A stretch of DNA of 64,000 nucleotides, taken from positions 496,001-560,000 of the forward strand of contig NC_052129.1 of NCBI RefSeq assembly GCF_012273895.1, written 5' to 3'. This stretch comes from Zerene cesonia (Eukaryota > Arthropoda > Insecta > Lepidoptera > Pieridae). The position numbers and the translations under genes were made by a program. The notes under the pieces are model-generated. The model did no database searches, was not told the DNA's origin, and was given only the letters and a program-made list of their open reading frames with translations. Below, in pieces: positions 15,001-24,258 of this stretch. The first letter of the stretch is position 1, and each line of letters opens with the position of its first letter.

Positions 15001-18000
15001 AGTAGTAGAAAGAGTACAAAGGGTCAACTTCACCATCAACCGCTTGCCCTTACCGAAACGGGACGATTCGCCAAGCAAACGTCAAGATGTTAAAGAAATT
15101 GTGGATAATGCAAGGTAATATTATAAACAATGAATATATTATGTAGATAACGAAAAACTGTATAATATATAAATGAAAACTGTATTTATTTAAATACACT
15201 TATAGGCTACTAGGATTGATTGATTGATGTCTTTATAAAAAAACGCTCAATTTTTTATCTTTTTAACCGACATTGCCAACAACAAAAGTGGTTCTTAATT
15301 TCACTACATTATTTGGTATTAGCTGCGCCCCGCGGTTTCACCCGCGTAAGTCCTTATCCCTAAGGAATATCGGGATAAAAGTTGCCTAAAAGCCTATATG
15401 TTATTCCAGTTGTCCAGCAATCGGTTCAGTAGTTTTTGCGTGAAAGAGCAACAAACACAATAATTCTGTAGGTTTCTAACCGATTTTCGTTGCTTTTTGT
15501 GTTTGATAGGAAATTGTTCACAATTAGTCCCCTTTTTAGAAGCTAGAGTGGTACTACCCATAAACGTAGGTGACCCTTGTTGTAGATAAGATTTATCACG
15601 TGTGCTCATCACAGAACAACATTTGAATGCAAAAACAACGATATAATAATAAAATGGAGACGAGAAATAATATTGCGATTAAGATGGATACACATACAAA
15701 AATATTAGCTTACAAATCATTTCAATGCTATAAAACTAAAATAAATTACGTTGAAATAAACATTCATCTTGTCTTACTAAACATCATCTCTATTGAAACA
15801 TTAATATTTTTACTAGGAATTTACTATCAAACACATCGGATCTGGTGAAGCAAGTGTCATCATCAGAAGAAGAGGTGATGACGTGGGTGATGTACGGTAG
15901 AGATAACGTCATCAAGGCGTACGAAGCTCTGCTAAATTGCGTCAGGTAGGTGATATTTGGGACATTATACTGTACTAGCTGTTACCCGCAGTTTCGCCCG
16001 CGGGGGCAAATTAAATGTTCATGGTTCATACTTTTATCCCTTATTTAATACCTATGGGGTTGAATTTATCAGAATCCCTTCTTAACAACTGCCCGCATCA
16101 TAATTTCAGTGCACTCGGTCCAGCAGTTTCGGATATGCTTACTTTTGTCTTTTATATATTATAATATCTCTCCTATATCTTTAATACGTCCGATTAAAGG
16201 CGTGGTTAACTATATAATACATTTTTATCAAGAAAAAAAAAACATGTTAATTTTGAATCGACTTTACAGGGAAAAGGGAATGAAGGCGAAACTTTTACAA
16301 TCGGAAGCCACGAAAGAGGTAAATTCGAAAATACATACAACATTATTTTTTAAAAACATAAAAATTAAATTAAATTTGCATCAGTAAACGGAAAACTATA
16401 TCAATTATTTTTAAATGTATAATTAATTATTATTCTTGTTGCTTTTTTTACATTTATAACGTTTTTCATTGCAGGAACTCGACGCGCCGCCAAAGAGTAA
16501 TCTACAGAAGCAGTGAGTACATAATCTCCATTTACAATTCCATACATCATCTCAGCACATGAGAGACTTTACTTTTATAAATAATAAGTCTTTTCTCTTT
16601 TGTTGCCAAATAACTTTTTAAAATCCTTTTGTGAGCTTTATTACTTATCTAAACTATTTTTTATAGGTCCATTAAAGAGTAATTAAAAGGAAATGTAATT
16701 TTCTACTGAAATTTCAAAATTACAATCCAAAATAATGAACTTTCCAGGATCGAGTTGACGAATAAGTGGCTACAGAACCCTGGCTGCAAGCCTGATGTTA
16801 AGGCCGCTGCTATAAAGGCAGCACAGCATGTCATCGAAATGGGAGACAAGGTAAAGGACAAGGACAAGGTAGTCTCTGAGGGACTATGTATTATATATTA
16901 TGGTGGGGCCGAGCCGGATCGATAGTAAAATATATGTCTCCACGACAACTTCTACATAAGTCATAACAGATATAAACTTTTGGATATAAATCAGATTGTT
17001 TTGTAAATACAAATGAGACATGTCACCTAAACTCAAACATTTATTTATTCAATTAGACTTTTTCTAGAAACACTTTCAAATCATAGCATAGTTGCACCAT
17101 TTACCTTATTTGTTGCAATTAAAAGAATTTTGTTTTAGAAGATATATAAAAGAAATAAAATCTCTTTCAATAATCTTAATTGTTCTGTTCATTAACAGAT
17201 GTGGGAAGACTTAAAAGACCCCGAGAAAGAAGAAATGTTACAAGTAGTTACTGAAACAAAACAACTTCTGAAGGATTGCTCGCAAACATATAATAGCGAA
17301 AAAGCCAGGTAATTTTAGATATTTAAAAGCTATCATGAATATGGTATGAATAGTAAATATGAATAAAATTAAATGACATAACTCTTTCCAGTCTCCTTCT
17401 CGAGAGACTTCGAGACCTTAGGAAGATGCTGGAACGCGGTGTCGTCACAAGGGTGGTGGAAGACTTCTTAGAAGAACAGCCCCTCGAAGATATCGAAGCT
17501 ATCCATAAAGAGAAAGGTAAATAATTATATCTCATAGCTTCTAGGATGTTACAGCTTACGTCGTTCTCGAATTCTTAAATACTGAAAATTAGTGATTATT
17601 ATGTTTCTCCATATTCATGGTTTACGAATATGTTGAAGCCAGTAAAGGTAGAGAACTTAAATAGCTTCATAATACTGGTTGCAGTTTCAAACAAACACGG
17701 TATCTATATATATTAGGCCGAGTATTTTTGCATGAAAACATCTCACAAAGTTTCTCTTACATACGTATAGTAGTAAAGTTTATCTTGGATTTTGTTCAAG
17801 TCAGCAAACGGATATCACAAAACCTCTTTAAAATCCTTTTCCTCAGATGCGAAGAAACGGGAATTCCTCTTGGATAAGAAGATAGCTGAGCTCCTGGCAC
17901 AACTGGGTAGGATCAAACGAACTGCCACATTTGTGTCGGACACCAGCGCCGCGCCTGTTCGACAGGAACTACTTACTGTCAGTGATCAGGTATAATATTT

Positions 18001-21000
18001 TACAATTACTACTTGTACTGTGGAAATAGAAATAATGCTTCTGTAAAGATTTATATAAACAAAACCAGCAAGTTATTACACATACTAAGAAATGAAGAAA
18101 ATTCCTGAAACAATATTCTAATATTTTCTTACAGGTAGAGCTTCTGGCACCATCTTTAGTGAAAGCAGTCCAAGAAACTGTGCGGAAACCAAATGACGAG
18201 GTAAATATTTAAGTGTTTAAGTACTTTCTAGATAATACTTTGAAGAATTATGTTATTTACACTATCAAACAAAACTGGTACTGTTTTGTTTATAATAAAA
18301 CTCGCGTTTTGCCCCCATTTTGTCACATATAGACTAAATGAGCTAGATAGCACTCGGAAATCGAGTGTATATCCACCGGTGAAAAAGTTTTTGAAATCGT
18401 TGCATTTGAACTGCGTTCACGTGAACAAACCATCCAACAAGTTTTGATATTTTCTCACAAAGATTTCCCACTAAGATACCGCATTCTCACTTTTACTACA
18501 TACATCCAAAATGACTTACAGGAGGCGATAGACAACTACAAGAAGCTGATCCTGCAATATGCAGAATCGTTGAGCCGGGTCCGCGAACTGTGCGACCGGG
18601 CCGTCGATCCCATGGACTTTGCACAAGCGGCCGGTGAGATTTTCCAATATTTCCTTACGCATAAATGAGAAAGTGTTTTTCCTTTTATCACTCTATCAGT
18701 TATATATCGAAACCAAGCGATATATTCATATTAGCTTCACCTGTATGTTTCTTGACTCTGCCCCATTTTAAATAGACAGATTTAATTCATACTTTGCAAA
18801 GATATCAAGATGACAATACAATTATTTCATAAGTTTATCTTAGCAATTACTAAGATGAACTCATGGAATAATTTTGAAAGAATAGAAAAAATTTGATCAC
18901 GAGGCAGGATTCGAACCTGCGTTTCTTGCCTAACCGTAGCAACGCCTAGCCTCTCGGCCACCCGTGATCCTGCCACAGTAATCGAATTTCTTCTACTCTT
19001 TCGGTTTCATGTGCCTAAGGGGCACCCCAAAAAAATTTTTCTATTCTTTCAAAATTTCTCATTTATAAAGCATTTCAATGCTATAAAACTAAAAATTAAA
19101 TCATGGAATAATGTTATTGTCATGATGGACAATTATATTAGTATCTGACGATCCCAATCTCCTGTTTTGCGATTAAATAATATATTTCGTATACTCCATA
19201 TTAGAGCAAGTGAGGCTATTTAGTTGATCCTATAATGTAAGCTTTTTTTATAGCTATATTTATTATTGGGTCTGGTGATAGTTGGAATACTAGGCTACAC
19301 TGATATAGTAATTATATAATATACTTTGCTATCGTATTATTTTCGAATTTTATCAATTTATTATTGTTATTTGAATTTGTAATCAATTAATGGGATAAAA
19401 TGTAGTTTAAACTCATCGTTAATCAAAATAATTATGTATTTTCAGGTGAAACAATGGCGCGTATCAAAGAAAACTCACAAAATGATCCACAGAAATCACT
19501 ACACACTACAAGAATCATCACCAAGTGAGTGTGAATGTTTATATTACATTTTCCGATACAAAACGTAATATTTTCAACAGTTTTGAGGTCGTAATCTCAG
19601 AAGCTAATAAGCTTTAACACTTCAGGCTAGGAAACCGTGTGGTAGAAGCTGGTATGTCCAGTCCTAACGTGCAGAAAGATCCGGAATTACAGAAGACATT
19701 AGCGGACATCAAGAAAAGCATATCCGCTGCTGCGAGCGCACGCGCAGATTTGACTACGGAGGTAATATACACACCTTAGTTTAGAGGGTAGTTGTTAATT
19801 TCGTGTATTAGTCATTTATTAGTATTTAACGTTGTGCTATTTAAACGGACAATTAAATCCCTGATTCTTCTTCTTACTTTGATTAAAAATATTATTTTCT
19901 ATGGACGAGTATTTATGATGTTGCCATAAGTGAATTTTATGTTTAAAAATTATTGCGATTCTGAAATTATATTTTTTACCAATTTAAAAGAAAAGAAGGT
20001 GGTTGTCATTTCGACTGCCTATTTGTGTTTGTTACCTCGTAACTTCTTACTGGGTAAAAATGCACCGTGAAGCTGGTGCATCCCGTGTGGTCCTATTTAA
20101 AATTGGTCTAGTTGTGACAATTGGAAGGCGGTTTAGTTTTTTTTATTAAAAATATTATTATTGATTAAATTTACCAGCTTTCTGGTAGCCTAATTTAAGT
20201 TTGACTTAAAATAGCGTTAGTTAGGATTCCTTTAAATATATTTAGAAGTAATGTAAATCAAAAATTACAGATAATACGGAAGACGGGTGAGATCGAATCA
20301 GCTCTTGGTGGAGAAACCATCTTCCAGAAGGAACCGGAACCGGACCAACCTATCTTTGTAAGAATTAAAAAAAATATTGATCCACAGAAATTATCTTCTA
20401 CCCTAACTATCTGCACATCTGTAGGAATTTAATAGAAGGGACTTCTTTGATCATATTTTTTGGATCAATTTTTTATAGCTTCTTTAGACGATTCGAACAT
20501 TCATAAAATTAACGAATGACACAATATTTTTGCGCTACTGCAAGCACCAACAAAGTTAAATCGTTGTTTCAAAGTGCCTCTGTAAATCCTCGAATTTTTA
20601 TGTCCTGGTGTTGATCTTTATTTAGTCACATTATTAGGACTATTATGTTCCAAATAAAATTTTATTCGAGTATTTTGTTCTTCAAGTTTTTTTTTATATG
20701 ATCTGCAGTCAGTCGTAAGACTATGGGCGGATATGTTGTAGACGTGTATGTCGGGAAAGGTGCTGCTCCCATTAGAGTACACCCTATCTTCTAAAGGGCC
20801 GGCAGTGTTGGCTAAAATTTTGTTCTTCAAGTAATATTCTAAAGTTTCTTCATCTATGTAGCTACTTCTATGCCTTAGTAAGTGAAAAATGCTATAATAT
20901 TCCAGTGATAAACATTAGGTACCTCTTCTGTGGAGATATTAAAAAAGTTCTTCTTCTGTGTAGTTTCATATTGTTCTAAAGAAGTATGTTTACAGGCTGC

Positions 21001-22998
21001 TGCACACGGTCTACACGCGGCGGTGCGTGATTGGTCGGCAAGAGACAACGAGGTGGTCGCCGTCGCCAAGAGAGTGGCGGTGCTTATGGCGCAACTGTCC
21101 CATCACATGTATAACGGTAGGTGATATATGGGGTACTGAAAAGACATAGGGAGCATGGGTGTTGGGACATGCTGAGACATTTTAAGTCTGCTCCAAAGAT
21201 ATAAAATTTAACGCGTTTGATCTCTCTGAATATCTGTTTCACAAAAGTTTTCCTAAACTTTGTTTTGGCTATCCAAGAAATGCTTAACAATTTTAAGGGT
21301 AAATGAAGCATTAAACATTTGATTCTCTTGTTAAACTTCATCACGGCTTCTTCTTAAAAAAAACACCTATAAGTTTACTTACGCGAAACGAAAAACAATT
21401 CGAATTGGACAATAGGTATATGTGTCACATGTCCTCAGAAATGGTATAAACTGTTTTAAGTATTAGCAACACATGATATAACTGCTTGTAATAATTGCTT
21501 TTATTTTTAATCTATAGATCGCAAACGAGAGCTCATAGCAACATCGAAAGCAATAGTAGCGAAGTCGCATGAAGTGACCCAGCTTGCGAGGAAGCTGGCC
21601 CTGCAGTGTACAGACCTCAGGATACGTAATGTACGTTTATTTGCTTTTTTATTAGTGAATGTTAATATGTTGTTCTACCTTCGCAAATGTTCTTATTCGG
21701 TGGTGATCGTTTACCATAAGGCCAACCGTCAGCTCAGTTGCCCTTTCTAACATGAGAAAATAACTAAAACTTCATTGAAAACTCGTTCTTAAGAAGGTCT
21801 CTAACTCAAAAAAAGAAAAAATGTGAATAATTATTTGCAGAACCTGCTCCAATTATGCGAGAGGATAATAACAATTAGCGGCCAGTTGAAGATGTTGACC
21901 ACAGTGAAGGGCTCCTCTTTGGGACATCAAGGTTTGTATTATATATTTATTTAGAACAGAAGGCAGTGAATACCAGACCTTATTTGTATAATTATCATCA
22001 TCAGCCGATGATGACTGCAGGGTAAAGGCCTTCTATGAGGATTCGGGACATCATCCACCACGCTGACCAAGCGCGGGTAGGCAGATGTCACCGAACTTTT
22101 GATTCTTCGACATGCTGGTTTCCGCACGACGTTTTCTTTCACCGTTTCTAGGCCCTATTTTTCAAAAAGCCTTGCTTAAATCTTGTCCATCCTTATATAA
22201 TATTACACATGAATGTAAAAATGTCGCCTGTGAAATGTCAATCAAATGATAAGCAATTGACCATACAATTAGCTCATTAATACGATATTTGAAGAACAAT
22301 TTTTATTTGTGGATATAATTGGTCCCAAATTATTCAATTACGCTTATATTTAAACTTGATTTTAGATTCAGGTAACGTATAGGTCGTTAGCGTTCGATCT
22401 TATTTGGATCGCAATAAACAAACACAATACACGTATTTATAAAGTTGTGACTATATTTTACAGGAAGCGAAGAAGACAAAGAGGCAATGAATATGCTCGT
22501 TGGAAATGCACAAAACCTGATGATAAGTGTAAGTAAACAAAATTAAGAAATAAAAGAAAGAAAAAAACAAAACTTGCTTCATCACGCAGGTTTGTGAGAT
22601 ATAAGCCGCGCGGGTACAGCTGTGTACCTATATAGTATTAAACTATACTGTATCTACTTAAAATAAGTATTTCATCACCAACATGTGAACTTAATTAATG
22701 CCTGTCAAACAACTGAGGGGTTTTTTTCAATAAATAGAGTAATCCAAGAAAGAAGGTTTATATGTAAATATTACATTTATTTAACTACCCCGAATTTAAC
22801 GCGTGCGAAGCCACGGGCAAAAGCTAGTGAAATCATAAGATAATAAATGCCAAAGACTGTTACTTCTACTATGTTTTTATACTATGTTTTCCTTATTTAC
22901 AGATAAGAGAAGTCGTGAATGGAGCGGAGAGTGCTTCTGTGAAAATCATGTCACAGCGGGGACGTCGCATCAAGTGGGTGCGACGAAATTATTATTAG
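2..22998 (+). CDS. Talin-rod/vinculin-tail chimeric cytoskeletal linker, 3' portion (52 exons)
   Basis: Multi-exon gene entering from the left edge. I joined 52 exons with GT-AG borders whose phases agree throughout, giving 2013 residues and a TAG stop at 22996-22998 with no internal stop. Residues ~1-614 (window numbering) are talin-rod-like repeats, ~615-1519 further talin-like bundles with an acidic linker, ~1520-1823 vinculin D-repeat, ~1824-1852 a short hinge, ~1853-2013 the vinculin tail. Even without its 5' end it is about twice the length of vinculin (~950-1070 aa). Vinculin and talin couple adhesion receptors to actin on the inner face of the membrane; this protein probably does the same, but no FERM domain or vinculin D1 head is seen here. 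The exon chain is my own reading; a few borders (notably 3339) are uncertain, and a split into two genes is possible but needs a start codon I do not see. Confidence 0.75.
574..712 (+). repeat. SINE fragment (lepidopteran tRNA-derived family)
   Basis: Internal part of the family seen complete at 27249-27575: a CTGCACATGTGGATAAC motif, then GAGGAAACGGGCAAGTCC and GACATCTGCC. It lies in an intron of the chimera. Confidence 0.55.
1200..1329 (+). mobile_element. Helitron-like fragment ending GGGGCGAATTGCTAG
   Basis: A degraded copy ending CTAG|T, with an accgat...aaacacgggcgaaaccgggg core shared with 41222-41364. It is a non-autonomous element remnant inside an intron. Confidence 0.4.
2237..2433 (+). 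mobile_element. Non-autonomous Helitron-like element
   Basis: Starts TCCTACTAATATTATAAATG, ends GGGGCGCAGCTAG, and sits between host A and T with no duplication, as Helitrons do. Internal landmarks are GCGAAAGTTTG and a conserved ATTCCTACG...ACGG block before the 3' end. Confidence 0.65.
2835..5110 (+). other. Chimera repeat unit 2 (7 exons, 297 residues)
   Basis: Exons 2835-3042, 3218-3339, 3822-3930, 4011-4088, 4282-4403, 4618-4710 and 4952-5110 (208, 122, 109, 78, 122, 93, 159 nt). Four of seven exons have exactly the lengths of their unit 1 counterparts and all seven have the same phases. Paired starts are TAPTMYDPECQTTM and TAPTIHEARCQDTL; paired ends are AGVKLADAAQ and AGTKIVDSAQ. The 3339 donor (cac|gtacac) is chosen because it restores phase 0 for the next exon. 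It is followed by unidentified repeat-like sequence (3480-3660, holding a short direct repeat of a ggataacttaatctt motif), so this border is the least certain. Confidence 0.7.
5193..6446 (+). other. Chimera unit 3 start and acidic linker (3 exons)
   Basis: Exon 5193-5400 is again 208 nt and begins ITASSIEDTRCQSAL, so a third repeat starts here. The next two exons (5811-5881, 6336-6446) break the pattern. They encode a polar, acidic stretch (MPEADTQIVEEIIIEETPLR) that looks like an unstructured hinge between helical modules. The following exons no longer match the unit 1/2 lengths. Confidence 0.65.
7183..7357 (+). repeat. SINE fragment with GATGGTGATGATAATGAT tail
   Basis: Same family as 27249-27575: GTGAAGGAAAACATCGTGAGG, then GACGACATGTGACATCTGC, then CCTCATAGGAGGCCC, ending in a GAT-rich tail. 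The tail marks its 3' end and + orientation. Confidence 0.6.
7489..7676 (+). mobile_element. Helitron-like element, second 5' subtype
   Basis: Begins TCTTATATATAT and ends GGGGCGCAGCTAG between A and T. The 3' half is shared with the 2237 element but the 5' half (GTCACAGTTTTCGTTGCC) differs. An inverted relative lies at 27650-27820. Confidence 0.55.
9206..9426 (+). mobile_element. LINE 3'-end fragment
   Basis: ATGGGCGGTGGTAGCGCTTACCATCAGG...CCAGCTCCATTG...ACATAAAAAA is the 3' terminus of a non-LTR retrotransposon type widespread in Lepidoptera. Related ends occur at 12440-12668 and, degraded, at 21684-21770. The family name is from memory only (CR1/Jockey-like). Confidence 0.55.
9993..10370 (-). 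mobile_element. tRNA-like SINE/MITE composite, copy 1
   Basis: The - strand reads a tRNA-like module (about 10027-10101): 7-bp acceptor arms GATCACG/CGTGATC, a GGCCGAGAGGC A-box-like segment, a GCGGGTTCGAATCCCGC T arm, then a T9 run. The block 9993-10330 is bounded by perfect 25-base inverted repeats (tgagaaattttgaaagaatag...). The right end continues into the 42-base palindrome 10263-10364. The anticodon arm has a 9-base loop, so I do not call a functional tRNA. Confidence 0.6.
11477..11635 (-). mobile_element. Helitron-like element, inverted
   Basis: Reverse orientation copy of the 2237 family: CTAGCTGCGCCCC at its 3' end and ...AATATTAATAGGA at its 5' end, flanked by A and T in the element's orientation. 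The middle is shortened. Confidence 0.55.
12440..12668 (+). mobile_element. LINE 3'-end fragment
   Basis: Second copy of the end seen at 9206-9426: TTATGGGCGGTGGTAGCGC, CCCGCCAGCTCCATTGCC, then ACATAAAAAAG. An intron of the chimera holds it. Confidence 0.5.
15321..15463 (-). mobile_element. Helitron-like fragment, inverted, 5'-truncated
   Basis: Carries the AGCTGCGCCCCGCGG 3' end and ATTCCAGTTGTCCAG landmark of the 2237 family but lacks the TCCTACTAAT start. It runs into another repeat that recurs near 42590-42740 (GTGTTTGATAGGAAATTG). Confidence 0.5.
15690..15745. repeat. Fragment of the tRNA-like SINE end
   Basis: ATTTCAATGCTATAAAACTA matches the terminal part of the elements at 9993-10370 and 18873-19100 without the tRNA-like module. 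Confidence 0.45.
15975..16150 (-). mobile_element. Helitron-like fragment (CTAGCTGTTMSCCC family)
   Basis: Reads CTAGCTGTTACCCGCAGTTTCGCCCGCGG at the left, the inverted 3' end of a family also present at 46958-47092 and 41997-42145 (inverted) and 24590-24732 (forward). Confidence 0.45.
16475..19761 (+). other. Chimera vinculin D-repeat region (9 exons)
   Basis: Exons 16475-16512, 16748-16850, 17199-17308, 17392-17516, 17847-17989, 18135-18200, 18522-18633, 19446-19524 and 19626-19761. It contains RGVVTRVVEDF, matching RAVVNRVVEDF of the downstream vinculin gene. It also has VRELCDRAVDPMDFAQAA, matching CRDLCDQAVDPLDFVRTA. The last eight exons keep the phases of vinculin exons 12-19, and three are identical in length (103, 66, 112 nt). 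This part derives from vinculin with its introns. Confidence 0.85.
18873..19100 (-). mobile_element. tRNA-like SINE/MITE composite, copy 2, with 12-bp target duplication
   Basis: Same module as copy 1: acceptor arms GATCACG/CGTGATC, T arm GCAGGTTCGAATCCTGC, followed on the - strand by a T6 run. The element is flanked by identical TCATGGAATAAT at 18861-18872 and 19101-19112. This fixes both ends and indicates insertion by target-primed reverse transcription. Confidence 0.7.
19990..20165 (+). repeat. Dispersed repeat, unidentified family
   Basis: GGTGGTTGTCATTTCGACTG, ACTGGGTAAAA, GTGTGGTCC..., GGAAGGCGGTTTAG recurs at 24850-25045 in the same order. Shorter relatives with the GAAGTCGGTTGAA end are visible near 10620-10700, 11990-12140 and 48000-48160. 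Confidence 0.5.
20271..20357 (+). other. Chimera hinge exon, reduced proline-rich segment
   Basis: Twenty-nine residues ending QKEPEPDQPIF occupy the place of vinculin's proline-rich hinge. The long poly-proline runs that bind VASP, vinexin/ponsin and Arp2/3 in vinculin are absent; only isolated prolines remain. Confidence 0.65.
22000..22145 (-). repeat. SINE fragment, inverted
   Basis: ATCATCATCAGC tail then CATCCACCACGCTGACCAAG and GGCAGATGTCACC, the inverted 3' half of the 27249-27575 family. Confidence 0.6.
22716..22826 (+). mobile_element. Helitron-like 3' fragment (GGGCAAAAGCTAG)
   Basis: Shares GGGTTTTTTT...AATAGAGTAAT...GGTTTATATGT and the CTAG|T end with 24259-24450 and 62430-62641. 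Only the 3' half is present. Confidence 0.45.
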
Positions 22999-23053
22999 AT
23001 AATTTTGTTCTTTTATTTTGTAATAAGCAGAGATTTATAATACATATGTTTCA

Positions 23054-23059
23054 TAATAA
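23054..23059 (+). terminator. Candidate polyadenylation signal of the chimera gene
   Basis: AATAAA 56 bases after the stop codon, in AT-rich sequence with T-rich stretches downstream. It is the first canonical hexamer after the stop. Confidence 0.5.
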
Positions 23060-23390
23060 ACTGTGTTTTCATTTATAAATTAATGCATATCTCTTGATAG
23101 TATATACTATACTATTTGTATAATACAGTATTTGTTATGATTTTCAATCATAATCGTTTTGGAATTTTATAGTTATTTCTAAAAATCTATGGAGAGGTTA
23201 AATCAGACATAACTATAATATTATGTCTGTCCTTATTGTTTTCTTATGAATTAAGAGTTAATAATAAATAGACAATAAAGTATTCATTTCAATAAGATAA
23301 TACGTATTGCTTACGTTATAATATACGAACATATGACTATTGAGTAAATGTATCATGTAACCACGATTAAGATGACACTTCAACAAAAAA

Positions 23391-23586
23391 ACACAACAGA
23401 AGACATATGAAGAAAAAAACACAACAGAAGACATATGAAGAAAAAAACACAACAGAAGACATATGAAGGAAAAAACACAACAGACGACATATGAAGAAAA
23501 AAACACAACAGAAGACATATGAAGGAAAAAACACAACAGACGACATATGAAGAAAAAAACACAACAGAAGACATATGAAGAAAAAA
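23391..23586. repeat. 28-bp minisatellite, 7 copies
   Basis: Seven head-to-tail copies of a unit beginning ACACAACAGAAGACATATGA, at exact 28-base spacing (23391, 23419, 23447, 23475, 23503, 23531, 23559). Variant sites (gaag/gacg, aagaa/aagga) alternate between copies, suggesting a higher-order two-unit repeat. Open frames on the - strand here are only the repeat read through. Confidence 0.9.
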
Positions 23587-24258
23587 TTTCGTTCGTTTAA
23601 AAATAAATTTAAAATTAGGTAAAATTTAATGTTTTTTAGTTTAATATAGTCAAGTTCGAGCACCATAGGCTTTTACGAGGTTCTGAATAATTTTTAATTT
23701 ATTTTCGCAGGCGCTTAAAATTTTAAATGTTTTGATATATATGTACCAACTATACCAACTTAGGTATTATATAGATTCTGAATGTTTTAATAATTAACTC
23801 AAAATCCAATAAAAACAGGTCCATAAAATTTTTCGCCAAAATTAAAAAATTACTAACAGATAGGTTCAGTAATTCATATATCATATATTTCGAGCATATC
23901 ATATGTCAAAAAAAGAATTGTTCATTTTGTAGGGAAACAAAATTAGCCTTAAGTCTAAAATAATATAATTTGAATTCAATATGACCCTTGAAGACAAGTA
24001 AATATCAGTAAATGAATATCTATATCCAATACGATTTCTTTCCGATAAATCGTAATGTGTTGTATGACTTGTCGTGTAGCCACAAGACATAGCTACGTCT
24101 GATCGTCAGAGGGCGTATCGATCCGATTTAGCTGGCCCCTACCAAAGTTTAACATACGCAGAATTCTCACTTTTATTTGTGCTTCTCGAATGCAAAATAA
24201 GTCGATAAACATTGGGATTTTTGAAATACCATTAATATCAATAGTGTTAAGTAATTAC

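Larger units (their letters stand above)
10776..16318 (+). other. Chimera talin R7-R9-like region (10 exons)
   Basis: Exons 10776-10894, 11078-11240, 11728-11811, 12236-12307, 12756-12915, 13435-13547, 13975-14103, 14362-14535, 14972-15114, 15817-15945, with a small exon 16270-16318 after them. The order of features parallels the talin rod from the bundle I know as R7 through R8 to R9. It has an NTLIGAVVECSQKPENLARNV helix, then ELAAHSAYLVSISEDDNEV followed by KKGLVDTDRL. In talin the corresponding stretch reads AAYLVGVSD..., then GLVEPTQF. Next comes SKRQDVKEIVDNARNLLSNT, like talin's PTAKRQFVQSAKEVANST. This is memory-based alignment, not a search. Confidence 0.6.
46..22903 (+). other. Introns of the chimera gene
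   Basis: Introns are 80-800 bases, AT-rich, and often carry repeat fragments. Those longer than 300 bases: 2641-2834 and 3340-3821 (unidentified repeat), 5401-5810 (tRNA-like SINE head fragment near 5436), 5882-6335 (nothing recognised), 7057-7709, 7800-8036, 8157-8463, 8583-9026 (nothing), 9163-9486, 9651-10388, 11241-11727, 11812-12235, 12308-12755, 12916-13434 (nothing), 13548-13974, 14536-14971, 15115-15816, 15946-16269, 16851-17198, 17517-17846, 18201-18521, 18634-19445, 19762-20270, 20358-20995, 21117-21517, 21932-22463 and 22529-22902. Confidence 0.6.
20996..22998 (+). other. Chimera vinculin tail (5 exons) and stop
   Basis: Exons 20996-21116, 21518-21630, 21841-21931, 22464-22528, 22903-22998; 161 residues. 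Motifs are those of the vinculin five-helix tail: AVRDWSARDNEVVAVAKRVA, AKSHEVTQLARKLALQCTD, RIRNNLLQLCERI, SGQLKMLTTVKGSSLG, LVGNAQNLM, and the C-terminal IKWVRR. This domain binds F-actin and acidic phospholipids in vinculin. The extreme end reads RRNYY rather than vinculin's KTPWYQ, so the lipid-inserting C-terminal arm is altered. Confidence 0.9.

Noticed and set aside
18414..18425. Perfect 12-base palindrome GTTCACGTGAAC with a CACGTG E-box
   Set aside because: A 12-base palindrome is expected many times by chance in 64 kb, and nothing else supports a site inside this intron.
16475..22998. Upstream vinculin-like half as a decayed pseudogene
   Set aside because: All exons are open, splice sites are canonical, phases are consistent and key tail motifs are kept; there is no sign of decay.
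23258..23666. Phe/Cys-rich repeated membrane-like peptides on the - strand
   Set aside because: Pure translation of the 28-bp minisatellite; 28 is not a multiple of 3, so every frame cycles through the same words.
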